From: Clostridiales bacterium
GTDB taxonomy: Bacteria > Bacillota > Clostridia > Lachnospirales > Lachnospiraceae
Direction of reading: 5' to 3'
DNA: 9,525 nt
NCBI GenBank assembly: GCA_021199135.1
Contig: JAJQIQ010000106.1
Location: forward strand, 1-9,525
The translations under genes were made by a program, and so were the position numbers. The notes beneath the pieces are model-generated. The model made no database searches. It worked only from the letters and a program-made list of their open reading frames with translations, and was not told where the DNA came from. This document shows positions 1-6,859 of the stretch, in pieces; positions within the stretch are counted from its first letter, which is position 1; the number at the start of each line of letters is the position of its first letter.

Positions 1-388
1 CGCGTAAGAATGACAGCCTCCCAGCCTCATCCACTATCACGTCCCAGAGCTGTAATTCCGCAGTCTCAAAGTCAGGCCCGGCAACGTTGCTGAGCTTGAT
101 GAAGATCACCGGATACTTCCCCATGTACCGCTCGCAGATTTCTTTCTCTTTGCTTATCGCAAGCCCGTCAAAAAACGTCGGATCTCTCCCGATCTCGAAG
201 AAGCTCCGCAGCATCCACATGTTGAGCGACTTCCCGAAACGCCTCGGGCGCGTAAAAAGCGTGACATCTGCGCTGTTCTCCAAAATCTCCTTTATGAGCC
301 CCGTCTTGTCGACATAGTAAAAACCTCTTTGCCTTAATTTTTCAAAATCTTCGACGCCGTATGGCGGCATGAGTTTATTCTCTGGCAT
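1..388 (-). CDS. AAA-ATPase-like protein, N-terminal part (cut by the window edge)
   Basis: The first 129 codons of a gene that runs off the left edge. The start is ATG at 388, with GGAGGTG five bases upstream. The protein opens with PPYGVEDFEKLR and then YYVDKTGLI, followed by a Walker A-like RPRRFGKSL at about residues 47-55 (Lys53 would contact the nucleotide phosphates). This order is the hallmark of the AAA-ATPase-like family (Pfam AAA-ATPase_like), whose full members are about 500-600 residues and usually end in a PD-(D/E)XK nuclease-like domain; that part is outside the window. The biochemical role of the family is poorly known. Copies are often numerous in gut bacterial genomes and look like accessory genes. 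The gene has its own plausible promoter just upstream and follows cvfB on the same strand. Family call is firm; function is not. Confidence 0.85.
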   Translation of the reverse strand, partial: MPENKLMPPYGVEDFEKLRQRGFYYVDKTGLIKEILENSADVTLFTRPRRFGKSLNMWMLRSFFEIGRDPTFFDGLAISKEKEICERYMGKYPVIFIKLSNVAGPDFETAELQLWDVIVDEAGRLSFLR

Positions 389-430
389 GGCGCACCTCCG
401 TTTCCTGTCCCCGCCCTCTTTATATTTACA

Positions 431-459
431 ATGATACCATAATATAAGTGTTTTGATAA
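431..459 (-). promoter_or_regulatory. Candidate sigma-A-type promoter for the AAA-ATPase-like gene
   Basis: On the minus strand, TTATCA (454-459) is followed after 17 bases by TATCAT (431-436). These match the -35 and -10 consensus at 4 of 6 and 5 of 6 positions. Transcription would begin near 424, giving a leader of about 36 bases that holds the GGAGGTG ribosome binding site. The stretch is AT-rich compared with its surroundings and lies between the cvfB stop and the next start. No terminator hairpin is evident after cvfB, so read-through from cvfB is also possible. Confidence 0.45.
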
Positions 460-468
460 GGGTATATT

Positions 469-1305
469 TTACCCCCTCCTTATCTTCCCTCCCTCGATCG
501 TGATTTTGCGGTCCTTGTAGAGGCGGCCGACGGCGCGCTTGAAGGCCGCCTTGCTAAGCCCCGTCTCGCGCATGATGACCTCCGGGGTGGCCTTCTCAGT
601 GAACGGCAGGACGCCGCCGTAGGAGTCGATGAGCGAGAGTATTTTCTCGGCGTCGGGCTCCATCTGGGCGTAGGCGCGCTCGCGCAGCGTCAGGTCGAGC
701 TTGCCGTCGGGCTTGACGTCGGTGACGCGGGCCGTGATGACGTCGCCGACCGCAAGATTTCTGTGGTCCTCAGAGTTTGCGATGCGGGCCGAATATTTGT
801 CGTCGACGGCGACGAACGTCCCGAAATTGTCAGAAAACTCGTACACGCGGCCCTTCACCACATCGTCCTTCTGATATGTCGAATCCGTCCGCAGGAGCTC
901 ATAAAGTCCCTTCATGCTCGCGCAGAGACGGCTGCTCTTGTCGACATAGATCCGCGCGAGCACGCTGTCTCCGTCCGATACGCGGGCCGTCATCTCCTTG
1001 AACGGCAAAAAGAGGTCCTTCTCGAGCCCCCAGTCGAGGAAAGCCCCGATCTGGCCCACCTCGCGGACGGTAAGCGGAGCGACCTCGCCGATCGCGATCT
1101 TCGGCGCGTTCGTCGTCGCGATCATCCTGTCGCTCGAGTCCTTGTAGAGAAAAACGCGGATTTTTCCGCCAATCTCCGCCTCCGGCGGCACCTGCTTTGC
1201 GGGCAGGAGGACGTGCCTCTCATCCTCCGGCATCTCGGCGAGGTAAACCCCGAAATCCACCTTCTTCACATAATATAGGTCCTGATATTCGCCCAGTTTA
1301 AACAT
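469..1305 (-). CDS. cvfB: CvfB family S1-domain RNA-binding protein
   Basis: A 278-residue protein of the CvfB/YitL family. Family members bind RNA and, in staphylococci, affect expression of virulence genes; the molecular target here is unknown. The layout fits the family: three S1-like OB folds (roughly residues 1-65, 66-135 and 140-205), with GAFLDWGLEKDLFLP typical of the second, then a C-terminal winged helix (about 210-278) containing VIMRETGLSKAAFKRAVG and ending KITIEGGKIRRG. The start is ATG at 1305, preceded by GGAGG about eight bases away. A longer open frame reaches 1371, but the extra 22 codons run through a terminator hairpin and into the tRNA gene, so that start is rejected. 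No promoter is visible between the tRNA gene and this start, so transcription probably reads through from the tRNA promoter. Length and domain order are normal. The protein is cytoplasmic, with no signal peptide or membrane segment. Confidence 0.9.
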   Translation of the reverse strand: MFKLGEYQDLYYVKKVDFGVYLAEMPEDERHVLLPAKQVPPEAEIGGKIRVFLYKDSSDRMIATTNAPKIAIGEVAPLTVREVGQIGAFLDWGLEKDLFLPFKEMTARVSDGDSVLARIYVDKSSRLCASMKGLYELLRTDSTYQKDDVVKGRVYEFSDNFGTFVAVDDKYSARIANSEDHRNLAVGDVITARVTDVKPDGKLDLTLRERAYAQMEPDAEKILSLIDSYGGVLPFTEKATPEVIMRETGLSKAAFKRAVGRLYKDRKITIEGGKIRRG

Positions 1306-1320
1306 GATAAAAACCTCCGT

Positions 1321-1356
1321 ATAAAAGAAGAACCGGCAGAGAAACTTCTCTGCCGG
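1321..1356 (-). terminator. Hairpin terminator or attenuator between tRNA-Gln and cvfB
   Basis: A near-perfect inverted repeat, CCGGCAGAGA paired with TCTCTGCCGG, gives a 10-base-pair stem with a 4-base loop (1333-1356). On the minus strand it begins a few bases after the tRNA 3' end. It is followed by TTCTTCTTTT, a U-rich tract broken by C residues. It should terminate tRNA transcripts at least in part. The broken U-tract, and the absence of another promoter for cvfB, suggest it is leaky. Confidence 0.75.
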
Positions 1357-1362
1357 ATCGCG

Positions 1363-1434
1363 CTGGCCCACCAGGATTCGAACCTGGAAATGACGGAGTC
1401 AGAGTCCGTTGCCTTACCATTTGGCGATGGGCCA
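1363..1434 (-). tRNA. tRNA-Gln, anticodon CUG
   Basis: A complete 72-base cloverleaf. The acceptor stem TGGCCCA pairs with TGGGCCA over all seven positions. The D arm has the short stem GCC/GGC. The anticodon stem ACGGA/TCCGT closes the loop CTCTGAC, which places CTG at the anticodon (plus-strand bases 1400-1402), reading CAG codons for glutamine. The variable loop is five bases, and the T arm CCAGG/CCTGG closes TTCGAAT. The discriminator base is G (1363). The 3' CCA is not encoded and must be added by the tRNA nucleotidyltransferase. A consensus promoter lies upstream and a hairpin downstream. Confidence 0.97.
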
Positions 1435-1454
1435 ATGTCACTCCAACGAAAAGC

Positions 1455-1483
1455 ATTATACACAATACCCCTTGCCATGTCAA
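1455..1483 (-). promoter_or_regulatory. Consensus promoter for tRNA-Gln (and probably cvfB)
   Basis: On the minus strand a perfect TTGACA (1478-1483) is separated by exactly 17 bases from a perfect TATAAT (1455-1460). This is the ideal housekeeping sigma factor promoter. It starts transcription about 7 bases further on, shortly before the tRNA 5' end at 1434. This strength fits a stable-RNA gene. Confidence 0.93.
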
Positions 1484-1499
1484 GCAAAAAATTTTCCCA

Positions 1500-1528
1500 T
1501 TGCACATCCCGGAAAATTCCTTTATAAT
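1500..1528 (+). promoter_or_regulatory. Promoter for the flavin-reductase-like gene
   Basis: TTGCAC (1500-1505), a 17-base spacer and a perfect TATAAT (1523-1528) on the plus strand. Transcription would start near 1535 and give a leader of about 44 bases containing the GAGGAGGG ribosome binding site. Its -35 box is only 16 bases from the -35 box of the oppositely directed tRNA promoter, so the two promoters are back to back. Confidence 0.8.
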
Positions 1529-1578
1529 AAGGTCATGTCATCTGAAAATTAAGGCACGGATGTAAGAGGAGGGCGATC

Positions 1579-2085
1579 ATGCATACATTTCAGCCATACC
1601 CGACAGAGTTGCTGGAGATGAACCCGTTCACGAAGATCGGGAGCGAGTGGGCGCTAGTGACGGCGGGGGACAAGAATAAAGCGAACACGATGACGATAAG
1701 CTGGGGCGGCTTGGGCGTAATCTGGGCGAAGAACGTGGTCTACGTCTTCATACGCGAGTCGAGATACACGAAGGAGTTCATGGACAGGCTCGAGTTTTTC
1801 TCAGTATCGTTTCTGGGGGAGGAGTACCGCGAATCCCTCAGTTACTGCGGCTCGCACAGCGGGCGCGACGTCAACAAGTTCCATATGGCGGGGCTGACCC
1901 CAGCGTACAAGCTCGGCATCCCCTACCCGGACGAGTCGAACCTCGTGCTCTTGTGCCGCAAGATGGCGGCGGTTCCCATCACCGAGGAACACTTCACCGA
2001 CCCACACATACTTGAGCAGTTTTACGGCGACCGCGACATGCACACGATGTATGTCGGAGAGATCATTGAGGCGATGGCCAGGTAG
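1579..2085 (+). CDS. Flavin reductase-like (FMN-binding split-barrel) protein
   Basis: A 168-residue cytoplasmic protein with the flavin-reductase-like split-barrel fold. Supporting segments are ANTMTISWGGLG (about residues 35-46), which corresponds to the NAMTxSW-type flavin-binding strand, then VFIRESRYTKEF and later YCGSHSGRDVNKF, which I associate with the clostridial branch. Members bind FMN or FAD and pass electrons from NAD(P)H to flavin or to a partner, but this subfamily is often annotated from fold alone and the physiological acceptor is unknown. The ATG at 1579 is preceded by a strong AGAGGAGGG ribosome binding site. It is the only plus-strand gene in the window, is transcribed alone from its own promoter, and converges with the ion-transport operon. 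Length is normal for the family, and no metal-binding rubredoxin domain is fused. Family call is good; substrate is not determined. Confidence 0.85.
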   Translation: MHTFQPYPTELLEMNPFTKIGSEWALVTAGDKNKANTMTISWGGLGVIWAKNVVYVFIRESRYTKEFMDRLEFFSVSFLGEEYRESLSYCGSHSGRDVNKFHMAGLTPAYKLGIPYPDESNLVLLCRKMAAVPITEEHFTDPHILEQFYGDRDMHTMYVGEIIEAMAR

Positions 2086-2133
2086 GATCAGCGCCCCCAG
2101 ACAATGAAATCATGAATGATGCCATGGATTGCG

Positions 2134-2634
2134 CTATACCTCATCGCTGAATTTGTACCCGATCCCCCAGATCGTGAGGATGTATTTCGGGCTGTCCGGA
2201 GCGGGCTCGACCTTCTTGCGAAGCTTTCGGATGAACGCCATGATGTTGCTGTCGTCCATCAGGTACTCGTCGTCCCAGACCGCCTTGTAGATCTGCTCCT
2301 TCGTAAAGACCTCCCCACGGTTTTTCGCGAGGAAATACAAAATGTCAAACTCCTTCGGGGTCAGCGCGATCTCCTCCCCGTCGCGCGTCACCTTCCGGGA
2401 TTTTTCAAAGATGGAAATGTCTCCGCAGACAAGCCTGCCGTCAGATGGACTGCTTCCCGCCCCGTCCTCATACATCTCCACCATCAGCGAGCTGCTCTTC
2501 CCGCTCCTCAAGTCGTCGATGGCCGCCGCGAACTCATCCGCGGAAACTGCCTCCGCGGGTGCGCCCTTCAACTGATCGGTGAGCCAGTCGGCCAGAAGTC
2601 CGTCCATGTTTATGAAGCCAATATTCTTTCTCAT
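2134..2634 (-). CDS. OmpR/PhoB-type winged-helix regulator with a short atypical N-terminus
   Basis: A 166-residue protein. Residues about 67-163 form a complete OmpR/PhoB effector domain: LTPKEFDIL (91-99), RGEVFTKEQIYKAVW, the recognition helix with NIMAFIRKLRKKVE, and the wing ILTIWGIGYKF. The first 65 residues are too short for a receiver (about 120) and show neither the acidic pair, a phospho-acceptor aspartate in context, nor the KP motif, so phosphorylation control by the usual route is unlikely. The start is ATG at 2634 with AAAGGAGAG upstream. It begins 43 bases after the mgtA stop on the same strand and so is probably the last gene of the trkA-trkH-mgtA transcript. It may regulate that operon, by inference from position only. 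No clear terminator is visible in the 48 bases between it and the converging gene. Target genes and signal are unknown. Confidence 0.85.
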   Translation of the reverse strand: MRKNIGFINMDGLLADWLTDQLKGAPAEAVSADEFAAAIDDLRSGKSSSLMVEMYEDGAGSSPSDGRLVCGDISIFEKSRKVTRDGEEIALTPKEFDILYFLAKNRGEVFTKEQIYKAVWDDEYLMDDSNIMAFIRKLRKKVEPAPDSPKYILTIWGIGYKFSDEV

Positions 2635-2677
2635 GGGGTCTCTCCTTTGCTTAGCAAGCTTTTCATTGCCACATCGT

Positions 2678-5401
2678 CTACAATAAATCTCCGTAATGAT
2701 TCAGGTATATCCTCTTTACAATGGTCACGACCAAGAGATACAGGATCACCGTCACGACCAGGAACAGGAAATAAACCGCCGGGAGCGCCGTCATGCCGAG
2801 CAGCCTCCCCACGCCCGTCATCGCCAGCACCGTAAAGAGCACGGTGCCAAACACGGTCACCAGCACCACCGGGGTCGAGGCGACGCTGTCGACGAACGGG
2901 AACCGCCTTGTGCGCAGGAGGTGCAGGATCAGCACCTGCGTCCATATCGACTCTAGGAACCATCCCGTCTGGAACAGCGCCATGAACTGGGCCTGCATGT
3001 CCGCCCCGAGCGCGTGATAGCCCCCGCCGCAGGCTATCGGGCAGAGCACGAAATACATGAACACGAAGGTCAGTATGTCAAACACCGTGCTTATCGGGCC
3101 GAAGCTCAGCATGAACCGGCCCAGCGTCCTGCCCGACCACTCCATCGGCCACTCCGACATCTCCGGGTCCACCTTGTCCCACGGGAGCGCGAGGCAGAGG
3201 ATGTCATACAGCAGGGTCAGCAACAGAAACTGCACCGCCGTGATCGGGAAGAAAGGCAAAAATATGCTCGCCACCGCGATCGCGCAGACAGTGCCGAAGT
3301 TCGACGATGCCGTGATCTTTATGTATTTCGTCATATTTGCAAACGCCCGCCTGCCCTCGAGCACGCCGTCGCCGAGGACATTCAGGTCCTTCTTGAGGAG
3401 CACCACATCCGCGCTGTCGCGCACCGCGTCGGTCGCCGTGTCGACCGAGATGCCAACATCCGCGCCCACGATCGCCGGGAGGTCGTTCATCCCGTCACCG
3501 AGGAAGCCCACGACATGGCCGTTTTCCCTGAGCGTGGTCACTATGTCGGCCTTCTGCCTCGGGGAGAGGTCGGCGAAGATCTCCCCCTGCTCGGCGCGGA
3601 TCTGGAAATCGTTGTCCGAAAGCTCGTCGAACTCCGCCCCCGTCATCACGTTGTCGGCGGCAATCCCAAGCCTGCGGCATACCGATGCGGCCACGTCCTC
3701 GCGGTCGCCAGTGAGGATCTTCACCCCGAGGTGCAGCTCGCCCAGCTTCTTTATGGCCTCCGCCGCGCTCTGCTTCGGCGCGTCGAAGAACGCGAGGTAT
3801 CCCAGCAGCGTCATCTCATGCTCATCGTCCATTTGGATGGCATCCTTGTCAAGCCTTTTCCCGGCCACGGCGAGCACTTTCATCCCGTCGGAGAGCATGT
3901 CCCCCACGACAGCCATCACGCTCTGTCCGCCGTCCGGCTCTATGTCCGTAAACTCACCTTGGTAGGCGATGCGGGTGCAGCGCGCCGCGACCTCGTCCAC
4001 CGCGCCCTTCACGATGAGGAAATTCCCCTCCGCGCCGCGCAGGAGGACGCTCGCGAATTTGCGGTTGTAATCGAACGGGAGCTCATCGAGCTTCTCGTGC
4101 GCCTGCGTCAGGCTGGAAAAGTGCTCCTCCATCCCGGAGGATTCCCGCGCCCCAAGCACCGCAGCGTCGAGGTGGTTTGAGACCCCGGTGTGGTAATAGC
4201 TGTTTAGGTAGGCGCAGTCGAGCGCCGTCTGGCTCTCGTTGCCGAGCACGTCCATGTAGTATTCGAGCTTGACCACGTCCCCGGTCAGGGTGCCTGTCTT
4301 GTCGACGCAGAGGATGTCCATGCTTCCGAAGCCCTGCATCGCGTTGATGTTCTTCACTATGGTCATCTTCTTGCCCATCTGCGAGCTCCCGCGCGCGAGG
4401 CAAGCGGTTATGACCATGGGGAGCAGCTCGGGCGCAATCCCCACCGCCACCGATATCGCGAAGAGCAACGAATCGATCCAGTTCCCCTTCGTTATCCCGC
4501 AGGCTATGAATATGATCGGCGCGAGGATGACCATGTATTTTATGAGCACGAGCGCTATGGAATTTTCGCCCCTGTCAAAACCGTCCTTCACGCCGCTGTT
4601 TTCCGGCGCAATCCCGCCGTAGACGGTGTCGGCCCCGACGGCGAGCACGATTCCCTCGCCTGATCCGCCCGTGACCGTCGACCCCAGAAATACGCTGTTC
4701 GTGTAGTCAGGTATCCGCTTGGGCGGCACGCGCAGGACGTCAGCCGTCTTCTCGATGATCCCGCTCTCGCCGGTGATGACCGACTGCGTGACGAAGAAAT
4801 CAGAGGCCTTCGTGACCCTGATGTCCGCCGGGACGCGGTCCCCGGCCTCAAGCCTGACGATGTCCCCGACGACGAGCCGATCGGACGGGCGTTCCTGCCA
4901 CTCCCCTGCGTGCTTTACCTGCACGGTGGTGTCGACCAGCTGCACGAGGCTGTCCGTGATTTTTCGTGAGCGCATCTCCTGGGCGAAGCGGACGATTCCG
5001 CTGACGAGGAGCATCACGACTATTATCGCGACGGTCGTGATGTTCCTGCTGGAGTTCGACGCGTAGACCACGTCCGTGAAGAACGCTATGATGGCCAAGA
5101 GCAGGAGCACGATCACGAACGGGTTCAAAAACGCCCGTCGCAGGCTGTGCGAGACCGCACTCGACTTCTCCCCGGTCAGGTGGTTGTCGCCGTACTTCTC
5201 GCGGTAATGCTCCTCGAGGGCATCGTCGAGCCCCGCATCCGTCATCCCCAAATCCCTCAGGATATCCTGCGGCGGCTTCTGCGAGAAGTCATACAATCGG
5301 CCATTTACCGAATTGGCCTGCCTTGTCCGCCCCGTTCTGCCTCCGAGATGAAGGTTTTCCAATACGTTTTTTGATTTGTTAAATTCAGATTTAATTTTCA
5401 A
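2678..5401 (-). CDS. mgtA: P-type Mg2+-importing ATPase
   Basis: An inner-membrane P-type ATPase of the MgtA/MgtB class (type IIIB), importing Mg2+ at the cost of ATP; 907 residues is the usual length. Numbered from the TTG start, visible parts are a cytosolic N-terminus, membrane helices 1-2 (about 90-140), the actuator motif TGES (210-213), helices 3-4 with PELLP (324-328), the phosphorylated aspartate in DKTGTLTGD (Asp367), the nucleotide-binding VKGA, TGD (564-566), the hinge GDGMND (635-640) and six C-terminal helices. All catalytic residues are present. I prefer the TTG start at 5401, because GGAGG lies five bases upstream and the TTG overlaps the trkH stop as TTGA. The alternative GTG at 5413 would add four residues but has poor spacing to a ribosome binding site. 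Being third in an operon led by K+ uptake genes is unusual, and no Mg2+ riboswitch precedes it. Confidence 0.95.
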   Translation of the reverse strand: MKIKSEFNKSKNVLENLHLGGRTGRTRQANSVNGRLYDFSQKPPQDILRDLGMTDAGLDDALEEHYREKYGDNHLTGEKSSAVSHSLRRAFLNPFVIVLLLLAIIAFFTDVVYASNSSRNITTVAIIVVMLLVSGIVRFAQEMRSRKITDSLVQLVDTTVQVKHAGEWQERPSDRLVVGDIVRLEAGDRVPADIRVTKASDFFVTQSVITGESGIIEKTADVLRVPPKRIPDYTNSVFLGSTVTGGSGEGIVLAVGADTVYGGIAPENSGVKDGFDRGENSIALVLIKYMVILAPIIFIACGITKGNWIDSLLFAISVAVGIAPELLPMVITACLARGSSQMGKKMTIVKNINAMQGFGSMDILCVDKTGTLTGDVVKLEYYMDVLGNESQTALDCAYLNSYYHTGVSNHLDAAVLGARESSGMEEHFSSLTQAHEKLDELPFDYNRKFASVLLRGAEGNFLIVKGAVDEVAARCTRIAYQGEFTDIEPDGGQSVMAVVGDMLSDGMKVLAVAGKRLDKDAIQMDDEHEMTLLGYLAFFDAPKQSAAEAIKKLGELHLGVKILTGDREDVAASVCRRLGIAADNVMTGAEFDELSDNDFQIRAEQGEIFADLSPRQKADIVTTLRENGHVVGFLGDGMNDLPAIVGADVGISVDTATDAVRDSADVVLLKKDLNVLGDGVLEGRRAFANMTKYIKITASSNFGTVCAIAVASIFLPFFPITAVQFLLLTLLYDILCLALPWDKVDPEMSEWPMEWSGRTLGRFMLSFGPISTVFDILTFVFMYFVLCPIACGGGYHALGADMQAQFMALFQTGWFLESIWTQVLILHLLRTRRFPFVDSVASTPVVLVTVFGTVLFTVLAMTGVGRLLGMTALPAVYFLFLVVTVILYLLVVTIVKRIYLNHYGDLL

Positions 5402-6852
5402 CGGTGCCTCCACATGCTCCGCGTAAACAGGAGCATCATCGGAAATATCTCGAGCCTCCCCGCAAGCATGTCAAATATCAACACGATCTTTGACAGCACC
5501 GAGAGTCCCGCGTAGTTACAGCTCGCGCCGACCTCCTCGAAGCCCGGCCCGACATTGTTGAAGCAGGTCGCGACGGCGGATATGCTCGTCATCATCGACT
5601 TGCCGTTTAGAGCCACGAGGAAAAAACTCACGAGCACGATCGCGACATACGCGACCAGGTAGGTCTGCGTGCCCTCCAGCACGTCCTCGCTGACCGGCTG
5701 GAAATTGAACCTGACCACCTCGACGCGCTGCGGGTTCACCATCTTGCGCATCTTCCGCCTCAGGTCTTTGAGCAAAAGCAAAACCCTGCTGCACTTAAGG
5801 CCTCCGCACGTGCTCCCCGCGCAACCGCCTATGAACATCAGGGCCAGCAATATCGACTTGGAGAAATTCGGCCACTGGTCAAAGTCGCAGGTCGCAAAGC
5901 CGGTCGTCGTGATTATCGAGACGACCTGAAACGCCGAGTGCCTTATCGTCTCGCCAAGCCCCGCATACAGGTTCCTGATGTTTATCGCGATGAAGACTAT
6001 GCTACAGGCAACCAGTATGACGTAGAGCCGCAACTCCCTGTCCTTGAGCACCGTCCTTATCTTGCCGAGGAGCAGCAGGTAAAAACAGCTGAAGTTCACT
6101 CCGAAGAGGAACATGAACACCGTGCATACCACCTGGGTGTAGGCGCTGTGCCCCGCCATGCTCGTGTTCATCAGGCCGTAGCCGCCGGTGCCCGCGGTCG
6201 AGAAGGCCGAGCAGAGCGCCTCGAACGGCGACATGTCCCCGAAGCACAGGAACATGAAGTCAAACGCGGTAAGCATGATGTATATCGTGTACAGAATCCT
6301 CGCGGTCGTGCGCATCTTCGGCACGAGCTTGCCCACATTCGGCCCCGGGCTCTCCGCGCGGAGCAGGTGGATCGTCGCGCCGTTCGCCCTCTCCTGCCCG
6401 AACGACAGCGCGAGCACGAAGACGAGCACGCCCATGCCGCCCAGCCACTGGCTGAAGCACCGCCAGTAGTTCGTCGCGCCGGAAAGAGCCTCGATGTCCG
6501 TCACGATCGTCGCCCCCGTCGTCGTAAAGCCCGATACCATCTCAAACAGCGCGTCCAGAAAATTGGGGATTTCCCCCGATACGACGAAGGGGATACAGCC
6601 GAAGAAGCTTATCGCGATCCAGCTTAGGGCCACGCAGGCCATGCCCTCGCGCGCGTAGAGCTTCATCTTTGTGTTCCGGCAGGCCCAAAACATCGCCATG
6701 CCTGTCCCCAGCGCAACGCAGATGCCGACGAGAAATCCGAACATCACCCTCAGGTTCCCCTCGAATATGCTGATGAAGAACGGCGGTAGCATAAATGCCG
6801 ACTCCACCATCAGGATCTGCGATATGAATTTCCCCATCACCTTGTAATTCAT
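5398..6852 (-). CDS. trkH: TrkH/KtrB family K+ channel subunit
   Basis: A 484-residue membrane protein, the ion-conducting subunit of a Trk/Ktr potassium uptake system. All four pore loops that build the selectivity filter can be seen: TTTGATI (110-116), TAGTGGYG (219-226), TTTGFATCD (315-323) and NNVGPGFE (432-439), each with its conserved glycine. Hydrophobic helices flank each loop, and GGCAGSTCGGLK (342-353) follows the third, matching the intramembrane loop region that gates these channels. The C-terminus RSMWRHR is typical for the family. The ATG at 6852 has GAGGG a few bases upstream and begins only seven bases after the trkA stop, so the channel and its regulator are co-translated partners. 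Its stop overlaps the start of mgtA. I cannot say from sequence whether Na+ is also required or carried. Confidence 0.95.
   Translation of the reverse strand: MNYKVMGKFISQILMVESAFMLPPFFISIFEGNLRVMFGFLVGICVALGTGMAMFWACRNTKMKLYAREGMACVALSWIAISFFGCIPFVVSGEIPNFLDALFEMVSGFTTTGATIVTDIEALSGATNYWRCFSQWLGGMGVLVFVLALSFGQERANGATIHLLRAESPGPNVGKLVPKMRTTARILYTIYIMLTAFDFMFLCFGDMSPFEALCSAFSTAGTGGYGLMNTSMAGHSAYTQVVCTVFMFLFGVNFSCFYLLLLGKIRTVLKDRELRLYVILVACSIVFIAINIRNLYAGLGETIRHSAFQVVSIITTTGFATCDFDQWPNFSKSILLALMFIGGCAGSTCGGLKCSRVLLLLKDLRRKMRKMVNPQRVEVVRFNFQPVSEDVLEGTQTYLVAYVAIVLVSFFLVALNGKSMMTSISAVATCFNNVGPGFEEVGASCNYAGLSVLSKIVLIFDMLAGRLEIFPMMLLFTRSMWRHR
5407..5411 (-). promoter_or_regulatory. Ribosome binding site that decides the mgtA start
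   Basis: GGAGG on the minus strand lies inside the last codons of trkH, five bases before TTG (5401-5399). That TTG shares bases with the trkH TGA stop (5400-5398). The position favours TTG as the mgtA start and implies translational coupling between the two membrane proteins. Confidence 0.6.
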
Positions 6853-6859
6853 AGCGCCC

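Noticed and set aside
87..317. Plus-strand open frame of 76 codons
   Set aside because: Antisense to the AAA-ATPase-like gene, whose family motifs and ribosome binding site are on the minus strand.
1306..1371. A 22-codon N-terminal extension of cvfB
   Set aside because: It would translate the terminator hairpin and the 3' end of the tRNA. The ATG at 1305 has a proper ribosome binding site and gives the family N-terminus.
2086..2133. Possible bidirectional terminator between the converging genes
   Set aside because: Only a weak, bulged inverted repeat is present and no T-tract follows it on either strand, so I do not call a terminator.
2116..2835. Plus-strand open frame of 239 codons
   Set aside because: It runs antisense through the winged-helix gene and into the end of mgtA, has no ribosome binding site, and resembles no protein family.
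3014..4180. Plus-strand open frame of 388 codons opposite mgtA, and an overlapping one at 3057-3965
   Set aside because: Both are antisense to the unambiguous mgtA coding sequence. Their translations are rich in Arg, His and Ser without any domain, as expected from the complement of GC-rich codons.
5938..6627. Plus-strand open frame of 229 codons opposite trkH
   Set aside because: Low-complexity Arg/His/Glu-rich shadow of a gene with clear pore motifs on the other strand.
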